A stretch of 27,453 nt of DNA from JANSWP01 sp041941305 (GCA_041941305.1 JBGTQJ010000091.1:1-27453), one strand, 5' to 3'. Counted from the first letter of the stretch, positions 1 through 8,623 are shown. Notes: generated by a model not told the origin, from the letters alone. Numbers and translations: made by a program.

Positions 1-191
1 AAATCGCTTTTAAAAGGCTAGCTCATTCTTTTGGGAATAGCCATGCAACAAAGTCTCTTAAACTTATACTTATACTTATAAAGGGAAATGATACCGCCCT
101 TCTACGAACGGCATCATCAATTCCCCTATCGCTATAAAAATGAAAATTTTGAAATCATCCAATCCATGGTTCTCCAAGGTTGGGCTATATT
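1..191. other. Non-coding end of window with short hexamer array and hairpin
   Basis: No convincing gene. Positions 57-80 hold a short tandem array in six-base steps (CTTAAA followed by three CTTATA). Positions 88-96 (atgataccg) and 109-117 (cggcatcat) form a 9-bp stem with one mismatch and a 12-nt loop. This lies just downstream of the minus-strand operon that ends at 192, so the hairpin could help end transcription, but no T-tract follows it on that strand. A 44-codon plus-strand ORF starting at 139 overlaps the real gene and was discounted. Confidence 0.5.
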
Positions 192-1646
192 TTACGTCAA
201 CTGAAATCGTTTCCAGGCAGATTCCTTTGCTTTCTCAGAAAAATCTTTTTTGGATACTGGCTGATGTGTATCTACATTAGGTTCATCTTTTGGAAATTCA
301 AGAGCGAATCCTTCCTGTAAAGCCAACAATTCTCCATGTACTAAATTCTGATTCAATCCAATGTTATCTTTTAGCATGATATTCACATTACTTTGAATAA
401 TATCTAATAATAATTCCGCTTCTTTCTTTTTTATATCTGGAAGCAGGAAAATATATTGTTGGAAACCTTTATTAGTAAGGATATCTATTGGTCTTAAATA
501 ATTTTTGATGACCTGGTTTAACTCAATTTGCAATAATTGAAGACTTCTTTGATCCAATAATTCGGGCAAACTATCATCTAAAGTTAAAATGCCTTTCCAT
601 CCTTCTTTCCCATTGTATTTGGATCGTTCTCTTTCCTGCTTTAGCATGATTTCAAAAACCTTCCAATCCACGACTCCATTGCGTTGAAGATTGGTCTTAG
701 TTGAAGTTTGCATTTCATTTGCAGCCATTCCTTGTAGTGCTTTTTGTTTACCTTTGGGAGTCAAGTTGAATCCGTGCACTATTTTCGTTTCTATGTATTC
801 CAAATCCATTTCATGTTGACAATCAATACATTTAGCTTTCATTTCTGAATCTTGAGATTGATGCCCACAGCTATTACAATGATTTACTTCAGAGGGTTTG
901 TCGTAATCAATTCCAATGTGACGCAGGGTTTTATCACATTTAGGACATACCAAATCATCACCCGTTTTGAAGTCTGATTCCAAACCCACATAAGCACATC
1001 TAAAATGATGAATCACATTCTCTGCTTTCAAGTCCAAAGAATGACAGCTCGAACAACTCTCTCTAAAATTCAGATAGGTTCCACTACAATTTTGGCATAA
1101 ATTAATCTTATCCAGAATTTGCCCTTCAAATAGCTCCTCTTTTATAGCCCCGTCCAAAATTTGCAACATTCTTAGGTTATTATCCTCTTCAAATAAAGTA
1201 CTCAAAAAAGGAAATGAATACCCTATTTTGGAATTTCGGTCTGGATAAGGTTGCAGGGGCTTTTTTCTGGAATAGGCAAACTGCAATGCCTTTTGTACAA
1301 TTGCAGACTGATAATCCAGTTGAATTGTGCCGGCAGTTATATCGCAAGTTCTTGCATATATTTTTTCTACCAAAGAAGCAATACCTGGCTTGCCCTCATC
1401 AGATACAATTCCATCAACCTGTTTCATCAGGTTGGAAGACTCCATTTCTGATTTCAGAAAAACAGGTTTTAAATACATTTCAAGCTCATGGCTGCTACGC
1501 AATATTCTCAAAATATTTTTTATCGTGGTTTCGTCTGCACTATCAATAATCAGGCTTCTGGCAAACAAGCATTTTGGTTGGTTGAGTTGCCCTGGTCTTT
1601 TGATTATTGCGAAGTCTTCTATCGTATTAAAAAGCGTTTCTGTCAT
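192..1646 (-). CDS. TackOD1-like zinc domain fused to degenerate GGDEF domain; predicted c-di-GMP receptor
   Basis: A 484-aa soluble protein with no signal peptide or membrane segment. Residues about 165-285 carry cysteine pairs C184/C187, C198/C201, C234/C237, C257/C260 and C273/C276, with IHHFRC (C217) and CPKCDKTLRHIGIDYDKP between them. I recognise this as the TackOD1 output domain (thaumarchaeal output domain 1), a probable multi-zinc ribbon. Residues about 325-430 have the shape of a GGDEF domain: LRPIDILTNKGFQQYIFLLP aligns with the canonical RxxD-five residues-GGEEF-xxLLP pattern. The catalytic GGEEF is replaced by GFQQY (394-398), so diguanylate cyclase activity is unlikely. The inhibitory-site RxxD (R385-D388) is kept, as in receptor proteins such as PelD. 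It is the last gene of a minus-strand operon, 25 bp after the HlyD-like gene. The c-di-GMP role is inference. Confidence 0.8.
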   Translation of the reverse strand: MTETLFNTIEDFAIIKRPGQLNQPKCLFARSLIIDSADETTIKNILRILRSSHELEMYLKPVFLKSEMESSNLMKQVDGIVSDEGKPGIASLVEKIYARTCDITAGTIQLDYQSAIVQKALQFAYSRKKPLQPYPDRNSKIGYSFPFLSTLFEEDNNLRMLQILDGAIKEELFEGQILDKINLCQNCSGTYLNFRESCSSCHSLDLKAENVIHHFRCAYVGLESDFKTGDDLVCPKCDKTLRHIGIDYDKPSEVNHCNSCGHQSQDSEMKAKCIDCQHEMDLEYIETKIVHGFNLTPKGKQKALQGMAANEMQTSTKTNLQRNGVVDWKVFEIMLKQERERSKYNGKEGWKGILTLDDSLPELLDQRSLQLLQIELNQVIKNYLRPIDILTNKGFQQYIFLLPDIKKKEAELLLDIIQSNVNIMLKDNIGLNQNLVHGELLALQEGFALEFPKDEPNVDTHQPVSKKDFSEKAKESAWKRFQLT

Positions 1647-1671
1647 GTTTGATTGAGTGAGTGATATCGAT

Positions 1672-2748
1672 TCAAATTTGGTTCAAAGCAATAACATTTG
1701 GTAGCGAAAATCGGGGTGCTGTAATTTTAACTTCCATTTTGTAAAAACGACTCCAACGCCGTGCTTCCAGTTCATTTAAGGGAATAATGTCTGCTACAAT
1801 GTTGCGTTCTACGGGTTCGTATCTCTTTTGAAACTCAGCCGGGAGGGCATAGGTGGACACATAAAAATTATGTATAATCCCAGTTCCCTTTCCCCCGTCA
1901 GGGAACAGAATTTCCACCTTACCTCCTCGCTGTATATGTTGAATTTCTTGTGGGTCGAAATAACCTTTAATCGTTATTTCATCCATTTTATGTAGGGTCA
2001 TCATATCCTGTTTTTCATAACAAACTTCGTTGATATTAAAATTAATTTGACCAACGATGCCATCCATCTGAGCTACATAATAAGCCATCTGTAGTAGCTG
2101 TTGTGCTCTGCCAACTTGGAGTTTTTGTAGGTCTTTTTCCCGGTTATTAAGTTGGTTTCTGTAGCCTCTGAGATAGCCAATTTCACTTTTGATAGCCTTC
2201 AATTCAGCCTCTAGTTTTAAAATATCTTCCTGAATATAGGTAAGCTTGCTCTCAATCCGATTGACTCCCAGCAAAACGAGTTCCTTTTGATGAGAATACT
2301 CCCCTTTTTTGAATTTCAACTCTTTTGCAAGGCGATTTCTTTTGATTTTCTTAAGTGCAATCTCCTTATCGATTTGTAACTTTTCACGAAGAATCCAATC
2401 TACAGGTTCCGTACCCTGTAAGATGAGATTTTCATCATCATTATCCAATTCATTTGTGTACCAAAAAAGGGTATCTCCCTTCAAAACCGTATCTCCTTCC
2501 GCAACCAGAATTTTATCGATCAAAATGTCATTCGTAAACGTTACCATTTGTTTTTCCAACTCTACTTGTCCATTGCCTCTTACTTCGGAAACTCCTGTCC
2601 AAAACCTATTTCCGATGTACCCTAATACAGCAATCAAAATCAACAAATAGCCCAGACGTTGCCAGTTAAATTTTTTCTTCTTGATACTTGGAGGCTCTTT
2701 TAGCGTCGAAATCACTGACGCCTGTTTTTTAAATTTAAAGGATTTCAT
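1672..2748 (-). CDS. HlyD-like membrane fusion (periplasmic adaptor) protein
   Basis: A 358-aa protein with a basic N-terminus and one transmembrane helix at about residues 32-46, which anchors it in the inner membrane. A half-motif of the lipoyl/barrel-sandwich type follows (around IDKILVAEGDTVLKGDTLFW), then a long charged coiled coil (about 115-215), then the return half-motif (YVAQMDGIVGQINFN) and a beta-barrel region containing GGKVEILFPDGGKG. This is the order of HlyD/EmrA-type adaptors, which bridge inner-membrane machinery to an outer-membrane channel. The flanking genes supply a TolC-like outer-membrane protein upstream (99 bp) and a c-di-GMP-receptor-like protein downstream (25 bp). 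No inner-membrane transporter or glycosyltransferase lies in the window, so the cargo is unknown; exopolysaccharide is one guess, by analogy with Alg44-type adaptors. Confidence 0.85.
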   Translation of the reverse strand: MKSFKFKKQASVISTLKEPPSIKKKKFNWQRLGYLLILIAVLGYIGNRFWTGVSEVRGNGQVELEKQMVTFTNDILIDKILVAEGDTVLKGDTLFWYTNELDNDDENLILQGTEPVDWILREKLQIDKEIALKKIKRNRLAKELKFKKGEYSHQKELVLLGVNRIESKLTYIQEDILKLEAELKAIKSEIGYLRGYRNQLNNREKDLQKLQVGRAQQLLQMAYYVAQMDGIVGQINFNINEVCYEKQDMMTLHKMDEITIKGYFDPQEIQHIQRGGKVEILFPDGGKGTGIIHNFYVSTYALPAEFQKRYEPVERNIVADIIPLNELEARRWSRFYKMEVKITAPRFSLPNVIALNQI

Positions 2749-2847
2749 AGTTTCTGTTCAGCTCTGTGCCAATGTGTACTAAGTTTATATTTTCACTTCA
2801 ATTGAAGACAAATCAATCACGAAATACGCAAACACAACATTTAAAAC

Positions 2848-4692
2848 TCAATTCTCATTAGACATACTAATGCTCTTCTTTTCCAATTGAATCAATTGGC
2901 GAATATTATCGAATAAAAACAAGGGGGAAGATTTATTTTCAGCTTGTTCAAAAATCCAACTTTCCATCTCTACTCTGGTAGAAAAATGAGTAATAGGAAC
3001 CAATAACACTTCTTCAGGCAAGCTGGAGGCACTTTGGAGATCGAGATATTTCCTTGGTATATAATACTTCCGTCGACTTCCGTCCATTCCTATTGTATAG
3101 AAACCATCAAAAAGGTTTTTATTAAAATAACTTCCGGGTTTTGGAACAAAATCTTCTGTATATACCCGAATCCCATTCTCTTGTAAAGTGGTAACAAAAT
3201 CTCGATCATAAGCTGCAGAAATTGACAACATTACCTGACTCATTTCATTTTTCTCGAGGTAAGCTACCAGAAAGTCGGTTCTCAATTCAGCCAAATCGTA
3301 TTCATCAATCCTTACAAATCGAATTCCTGGCAACTTTTGATCAACTTCATGAAAGTCTAATGGCTTAAGACAGTCAGAAAAATTTTCATGATAAGTCTTA
3401 GCATACATTTTCAACAAACGCATATACATCTGCTGCTTAATGTCTGTAAGCTCAATCTGAACAGCCAGTTGAGTTTCTTTTATCATCAAGGCTTGCATTG
3501 GTGAATGTGTGGTTTGTTCACCCTTTAAAAGTACTTCCTCTAATCGCTCTCGTTCGTTTAGTGTTGCAACTTTGTGCCGAAAAGCTACAAACTGCTTCAA
3601 TTTAGAATTATACTCTTGAAATAAAACCATCAATTCTTTCACATTATTGAAGAAAACATAGTTTACGTCTTCATCCAGCATCTGGCTTTCTAAGTTAATG
3701 GCTTTCCTCCTTTCTGATTTATTAAATCGGATGGGAATTCTAAATGTAGCCCCCATAGAAGGATAGGCATTGTTCTCAACATTACTTCTATAATTGTAAT
3801 GAGTAGCAACCGCCAATCTTATGTCCTTTGAAGCATCGTATTTCAAATCAATTTGCTTCTTTTTGATCGTGGCAAGTTCTTCCTGAAGATTCTGAAAGGT
3901 GGTATCCTCCAAAAGGGCTTCCAAATTAATTTCAAAAAGTGGTAATTTTGAAGCATCTATCTCAACCACTTGATCTTTCATGGTTTGCTCAAGTGCCTGA
4001 TTGAATCGCATATATGCTTTTTTCAAGACCTTACTCTCCTCAAGTTTAGTCTTAAAATCAATTAATTCGGTATATGCTAAATCATGGTTATGATACAATT
4101 CGTATAAGATCTCAATAAAATCATACAGGAACCAGATGCGCTGTTGCAACCAATATATTTTTTCTTCATTAAAGGCATAAATCAGATTATTATATACATA
4201 AGGATAGTTGCGCTCTTTAGATTTCAATTTGGATTCCAGGAAAAATATAGCTTGTTCGTTCTGTAGTTTTTTCAGATCATTTTTGCGTTTTCCCATGCCT
4301 TCGTCCAATAAATTCCACTCCAAACCTGCCCTGAGACGTGTACCAAAGGATTGTTCACCCTCATTTTCAATATACCGATCGTTGAACCCTATTGAGCTCG
4401 TCAAGTTCAGCCCCAAATCCTTTTTAATCAATCTTTTTTGATTTTCAAACCACATCAATTGAAGGCTGTCAATGCCTTGAAAATTAGTTTGAAAAAATGC
4501 CTCTACTTCTTTAGGCACATAGAAAAAATTATTATCCGCTGCTGATAGGTTATGTGTTTGTAATAACCTAGCTGCTTTTTCATAAGTCTTTTGATTAAAA
4601 GGATTATTAAAAGCCGAAAGTTGGTCCAACATTGTTAAAGGGCAAAGCAAAAGCAATGCAGCAAAAAGGATGTTTTTACCTACGGGATACAT
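2848..4692 (-). CDS. TolC-like outer-membrane protein with unusual C-terminal alpha/beta extension
   Basis: 614 aa from the ATG at 4692; a longer reading from a TTG at 4752 would hide the signal peptide and is unlikely. The N-terminus (GKNILFAALLLLCPLTMLDQ) is a Sec signal peptide. Residues about 35-440 are mostly long alpha-helical, charged segments with beta-type stretches (ERNYPYVYNNLIYAF; DIRLAVATHYNYRS), in the two-fold pattern of outer-membrane efflux proteins (OEP/TolC). Residues about 456-614 form a separate domain with alternating strand and helix segments (IRFVRIDEYD, MSQVMLSISAAYD, GIRVYTEDFVP, EEVLLVPITHFS) that TolC proteins normally lack. It is the first gene of the operon with the HlyD-like and TackOD1/GGDEF genes, which supports an envelope-spanning export complex. 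The barrel assignment comes from pattern and context. Confidence 0.7.
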   Translation of the reverse strand: MYPVGKNILFAALLLLCPLTMLDQLSAFNNPFNQKTYEKAARLLQTHNLSAADNNFFYVPKEVEAFFQTNFQGIDSLQLMWFENQKRLIKKDLGLNLTSSIGFNDRYIENEGEQSFGTRLRAGLEWNLLDEGMGKRKNDLKKLQNEQAIFFLESKLKSKERNYPYVYNNLIYAFNEEKIYWLQQRIWFLYDFIEILYELYHNHDLAYTELIDFKTKLEESKVLKKAYMRFNQALEQTMKDQVVEIDASKLPLFEINLEALLEDTTFQNLQEELATIKKKQIDLKYDASKDIRLAVATHYNYRSNVENNAYPSMGATFRIPIRFNKSERRKAINLESQMLDEDVNYVFFNNVKELMVLFQEYNSKLKQFVAFRHKVATLNERERLEEVLLKGEQTTHSPMQALMIKETQLAVQIELTDIKQQMYMRLLKMYAKTYHENFSDCLKPLDFHEVDQKLPGIRFVRIDEYDLAELRTDFLVAYLEKNEMSQVMLSISAAYDRDFVTTLQENGIRVYTEDFVPKPGSYFNKNLFDGFYTIGMDGSRRKYYIPRKYLDLQSASSLPEEVLLVPITHFSTRVEMESWIFEQAENKSSPLFLFDNIRQLIQLEKKSISMSNEN

Positions 4693-5275
4693 TACAATAA
4701 TTGTTTCGGGGGAACAATCAATTTTCTGGTCTCTGAGAATTTGAGCGTTCAAACAAAATCCTAATTCAATAATGATGGAGTGGAAGGGTTGAATTTGATT
4801 CTTGTTTGTCGATAATCACCTCAAGTTCAAGAGAATCAGCCTTAATATTTGGGCATTACTCAAAGCGAAATAGTGTGGGGAGAAATTATATGTTATTTCT
4901 TTAATATCAATTTTGGTGCCAAGGGAAATAATTGATTGTCACGCAGATCTGTAAAAAAATAGTTTTTGTTTTGGTTGAAAAATGTGACAGGTTTAAAAAA
5001 AGTTCTTTAAAACCTATACAATACAAGGAGTTCTATGTATTTAAAATTTCATTAACTAAAATATTTCATTAACTGCCCTGTTATATATTTTCAAAATTAT
5101 ACATGCATTTGCGTACGTGTTTTTACGTATTTATTTTATGTCTTTACTCAGACCTCAACAGAATTGTTAGGGCTTCATGTAGAGAAGAGGTGTCCTTTTA
5201 ATTTGTTGACTACTACTAAAGCTCCATTCTAAGTAGTAGTTTTGTTAAAATAAATTACCATCAAAATAGGGTCGT
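4693..5275. other. Divergent intergenic region
   Basis: About 580 bp of AT-rich DNA between the start of the minus-strand export operon and the plus-strand NACHT-LRR gene. No ORF with coding character is visible. It should hold the promoters for both units. The clearest signal is the inverted repeat and -7-like box listed separately at 5209-5244. A second feature is a short inverted ACGT pair within tacgtgtttttacgta near 5114-5130. Confidence 0.6.
5209..5244 (+). promoter_or_regulatory. Inverted repeat overlapping a Bacteroidota-type -7 box upstream of the NACHT-LRR gene
   Basis: ACTACTACT (5209-5217) and AGTAGTAGT (5232-5240) form a perfect 9-bp inverted repeat with a 14-nt spacer. The right arm overlaps TAGTTTTG (5237-5244), which fits the Bacteroidota -7 consensus TAnnTTTG and lies 31 bp before the ATG. 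No TTTG stands at the usual -33 spacing; the nearest (5202-5205) is too far upstream. The palindrome could be a repressor operator covering the promoter. The run TTTTGTT after the stem also allows a weak terminator or attenuator reading. Both are inference. Confidence 0.4.
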
Positions 5276-8200
5276 ATGCCTGTAGGAACCATCTTCTCCC
5301 TTATCGCCAAGGAAATCATCAAGGGAGCCGCCAAAAGCAAATGGAAATCTCTTCAGCGAGATTATCGAATCCTCTCTATCCAAAAACCTCTGAAACTCTC
5401 TAAACTAGAAAACAATCCTAAAAGCATTTTTGCTCATGCCCTTGTTGATTATGGCATAGACAAAAATCCTCCAGAATTAGTTCTGTTGTTTTCCCAACCT
5501 GAAATCCGAAAAGCCATTGAAAAGGAGGATGACAAACTGTCCAAATTCCTGGAAGTACAGCTACACACCAACAAAAACCTGACTGCCCTAAAAAACCATT
5601 TCCCCTCGGTTGAAAGCCTGGAAGACGAAATTTTTGAATTCCGTGAAATATTTCATGGGTTCCAAAAACAAGCTGCCGATCCGTTTCTATTGAGGCGATT
5701 TAATCAAATGCAGGAGGGTATTGATCAATTACTTGAGAGAGACCGAAAGAATAGTTTTGAATATCAAATTGAAAATTATCTCAATGGAAGAATTGAAGAT
5801 TTTCAAAAGAACTTTCTGGATAAGGACCACTACATTGATTTAAATGGAAAAGAATTAGACATAAAAAAATCAAATTCGAAAGGTCCTCGTACAGTTGAGG
5901 AAAGGAATAAAATGGCGCAATTTGCCCTTTCGTTTGTTGACGCTGGTTTCATCGAAAGTAAGGAATTATATTCTCCGTTAGATGATTTCATCAATATCTG
6001 GTTAAAAGTTGATAAATCTAAACTGCTCGTTATTCTCGGCGAATATGGAACTGGTAAAACCACCTTCACGCGACATCTCACGCACCAACTCGCCTGTCAC
6101 CATCTCCAAAAAAATGACCATCTATCCATTCATGACATAAAACGACGCATACCATTGTACCTGCCTTTGCGCGATTTTGAAGAAACCATGGACGCCTTCA
6201 TCCACAACCAGTGCAAAAAATATGGTATCGAAAACCTTAACTATTCCGAATTTAAAAATCGCATCGCCAATAATGAATTTATTGTCATATTTGATGGTTT
6301 CGATGAAATGACCACCAAAGCAGATTTGGAAAGGAAAAAAAGCAATTTCAGAAAAATAAAAAATCTGCTTGATTCCAGTCCAAACAGCAAATTCATACTC
6401 ACCAGCCGTAAAGAACTATTTGAATCAAAAGAAGATATGGTAAAAGTTTTTGGAGCAAATACAAATATGGATTTTATCCATTTACTTCCATTAGATGATG
6501 AACAAATTCAAAAATTTCTCAAAAGTCATGTGAATAATCCCGAAGCATATTGGAAACACATCAAGAATACCTTCGATCTCAAAGACCTTGCCCAACGCCC
6601 CGTCTTGCTCGAACTGATTATCAAATACCTCCCTAAGCTAACCGAAGTAGAAGTAGAAGTAGAAGTAGAAGTAGATGCAAACACCGCCACCCTCAAAGCG
6701 TCTGACCTTTACAAAGTTTGCATTCAAGAGGAACTTGACCGAAAAGTTGAATTAGAAATCGAGATACCTGGCAAAAACCGCCTTGTCATTCTTCAACGCC
6801 TCGCAGTTTGGATGTATGAAAACGATGTTTTGTCCTTTGACACCCGATTAATTGGTGAGCATTTGGGCTTAAAAGAATTATTTAACAGCAAAACTGATTG
6901 GGAATATGAAAAACACCTCAGCGATTTTCTCACTTTCACCTTCTTAATTCCTGAGGGTGAAGTTGAATACCAATTCCGAATTTCCCATAAGTCATTCAGA
7001 GATTACTTAACGGCATTGACTTTTGTAGAAGAAATAAATTCAGGAATAGTTAAACATTTTGCCAAAAACAAGATAACACGCGAAATCAAAAAGTTTATGC
7101 TGGAATATGATTTAAATGAAGACAATTTGTTGAAATTAATCCTGAATGCAAAAAGCTTAAAAGAAGAATCGAAATGGCAGGGAACAAATGCAGCATCTAT
7201 ACTGCTTGAGCGAAACGAAAATTGCCTTGCAGGACAAGAATTGTCAGGTTGCCAACTTCCTGAAATTGATTTGTGGAAAGCCAATCTCAAAGATACTTCC
7301 TTTCGAAATACCATTATCTCAAATGCAAAACTGCAAGACAATATTTTTGAAGCAGCAGAAATTACAAATTGTGATTTCTCCGATTCTGATTTGAGCATTT
7401 CAAAACCGGGACTGGAAAGTCTGGACGGAGTTGAGCGATTTAGTGGGATAAAAACCTTAAGATGCAGGACTGGTAAAATTTCAGGTTTAAAATCAATTCA
7501 AAATTTGACCAGTCTGGAACAATTACTTTGTTCAAACAATCAGGTTGGTGATTTAGCTCCTATTTCAAAATTGACCAATCTTGAAGTTTTGAATTTCAGA
7601 ATGAACCCTATAAAGGATATAGATCCGCTTAGAAATTTGAAAAAACTTCGAAAATTAGATCTTTTTGGTGGACGTTTTTCTGATTTAGATCCAATCCAAA
7701 ATTTGACCAACCTGGAAGAATTAGATTGTTCAAGAAATTCGGGTATCAAGGATATCACTTCTCTTAAGAATTTGACTAATCTTAAAAAATTACAATGCCA
7801 CTCTATTTTTATTAAAGATTTAAAGCCATTGAAAAACTTAGTTAACCTCGAACATCTGGAATGTGATTTAAATAGAATCACAGATTTAAAACCCCTCAAA
7901 AAATTAGTCAAACTTAAATATTTGAATTGTAAATCCAATAGTATTATCGACAATTTGGAGCCCCTCAGAATGTTAACAAAGCTCCGTTTTTTGGATATTA
8001 GTCTCAATAATATTGCTGACTTAAATCCACTTGAAAAATTAATTGACCTTGAAACTTTAGTATGTGGAGGTCATTTTGGTGCAAAGAAAGCGATAACCGA
8101 TCTAGACCCAATTCAATATCTAACTAAAATCAAACTGTTGGATTGCCGTGATAATCTAATTGCTGATTTGAGCCCAATTCAAAATTTCACCAGACTTGAA

Positions 8201-8623
8201 GAATTACGTTGCCAAAGAAATCAAATCGAAAAAATTCCTTCCCTTGAAAAGCTTGTAACTCTTCGCGAATTGAATCTCAGCTCAAATAAAATCAAAGACT
8301 TGAGCTCTTTAGATAATTTACCTCAACTTACTGAGCTTCATTGTTCATCCAATCAAATTGAAGACCTCACCCCAATCCAAAATTTACCTCGACTTACAAC
8401 GCTGGATTGCTCACAAAATCAAATAACAGATTTGGCACCTATACAAAATCTAACTAATCTTCAAAGTTTATTTTGTGGTTCCAATCAAATTAAAGATTTC
8501 TCACCCTTAATTAATATGAAGCAGCTTCATTATATTGGTTTAAAAGGAAATCCCATTTCAGACGCAGGCATCCAGGCGCTTCTCAAGGCTCGTCCTGATT
8601 TCCATATTTATAAATATTTTTAA
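5276..8623 (+). CDS. Bacterial NLR-like protein: NACHT ATPase with C-terminal leucine-rich repeats
   Basis: 1115 aa, ATG start. Residues 1 to about 230 are a helical region like the N-terminal domains of bacterial NACHT proteins. The NTPase has Walker A GEYGTGKTT (255-263), a NACHT-type Walker B IVIFDGFDEM (336-345) and FILTSRKE (373-380). A winged-helix-like part follows, interrupted by an EVEVEVEVEVD run (457-467). Residues about 650-708 resemble pentapeptide repeats (LSGCQLPEIDLWKANLKDTS). From about 715 to the end run roughly 16 leucine-rich repeats of 22-27 aa (pattern LTNLEELDCSxNxIxDLxPI), most with a cysteine in the inner strand, then a cap. NACHT/STAND proteins oligomerise on ligand binding; several bacterial ones defend against phage. 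No separate nuclease or protease effector domain is recognisable and no partner gene adjoins it, so the output is unknown and the defence role is inferred. Confidence 0.93.
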   Translation: MPVGTIFSLIAKEIIKGAAKSKWKSLQRDYRILSIQKPLKLSKLENNPKSIFAHALVDYGIDKNPPELVLLFSQPEIRKAIEKEDDKLSKFLEVQLHTNKNLTALKNHFPSVESLEDEIFEFREIFHGFQKQAADPFLLRRFNQMQEGIDQLLERDRKNSFEYQIENYLNGRIEDFQKNFLDKDHYIDLNGKELDIKKSNSKGPRTVEERNKMAQFALSFVDAGFIESKELYSPLDDFINIWLKVDKSKLLVILGEYGTGKTTFTRHLTHQLACHHLQKNDHLSIHDIKRRIPLYLPLRDFEETMDAFIHNQCKKYGIENLNYSEFKNRIANNEFIVIFDGFDEMTTKADLERKKSNFRKIKNLLDSSPNSKFILTSRKELFESKEDMVKVFGANTNMDFIHLLPLDDEQIQKFLKSHVNNPEAYWKHIKNTFDLKDLAQRPVLLELIIKYLPKLTEVEVEVEVEVDANTATLKASDLYKVCIQEELDRKVELEIEIPGKNRLVILQRLAVWMYENDVLSFDTRLIGEHLGLKELFNSKTDWEYEKHLSDFLTFTFLIPEGEVEYQFRISHKSFRDYLTALTFVEEINSGIVKHFAKNKITREIKKFMLEYDLNEDNLLKLILNAKSLKEESKWQGTNAASILLERNENCLAGQELSGCQLPEIDLWKANLKDTSFRNTIISNAKLQDNIFEAAEITNCDFSDSDLSISKPGLESLDGVERFSGIKTLRCRTGKISGLKSIQNLTSLEQLLCSNNQVGDLAPISKLTNLEVLNFRMNPIKDIDPLRNLKKLRKLDLFGGRFSDLDPIQNLTNLEELDCSRNSGIKDITSLKNLTNLKKLQCHSIFIKDLKPLKNLVNLEHLECDLNRITDLKPLKKLVKLKYLNCKSNSIIDNLEPLRMLTKLRFLDISLNNIADLNPLEKLIDLETLVCGGHFGAKKAITDLDPIQYLTKIKLLDCRDNLIADLSPIQNFTRLEELRCQRNQIEKIPSLEKLVTLRELNLSSNKIKDLSSLDNLPQLTELHCSSNQIEDLTPIQNLPRLTTLDCSQNQITDLAPIQNLTNLQSLFCGSNQIKDFSPLINMKQLHYIGLKGNPISDAGIQALLKARPDFHIYKYF
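6644..6673 (+). repeat. In-frame hexanucleotide microsatellite (gaagta x5)
   Basis: Five exact tandem copies of gaagta encode an alternating Glu-Val run within the NACHT-LRR protein, just after the helical part that follows the ATPase. Because the unit is six bases, slippage would add or remove two residues without shifting the frame. Confidence 0.95.

Noticed and set aside
4693..4752. Extended N-terminus of the TolC-like protein from a TTG codon
   Set aside because: It would put 20 polar residues in front of a clear signal peptide; the ATG at 4692 is the better start.
7540..8007. 155-codon minus-strand ORF
   Set aside because: It is the antisense shadow of the LRR repeats and shows only their periodicity.
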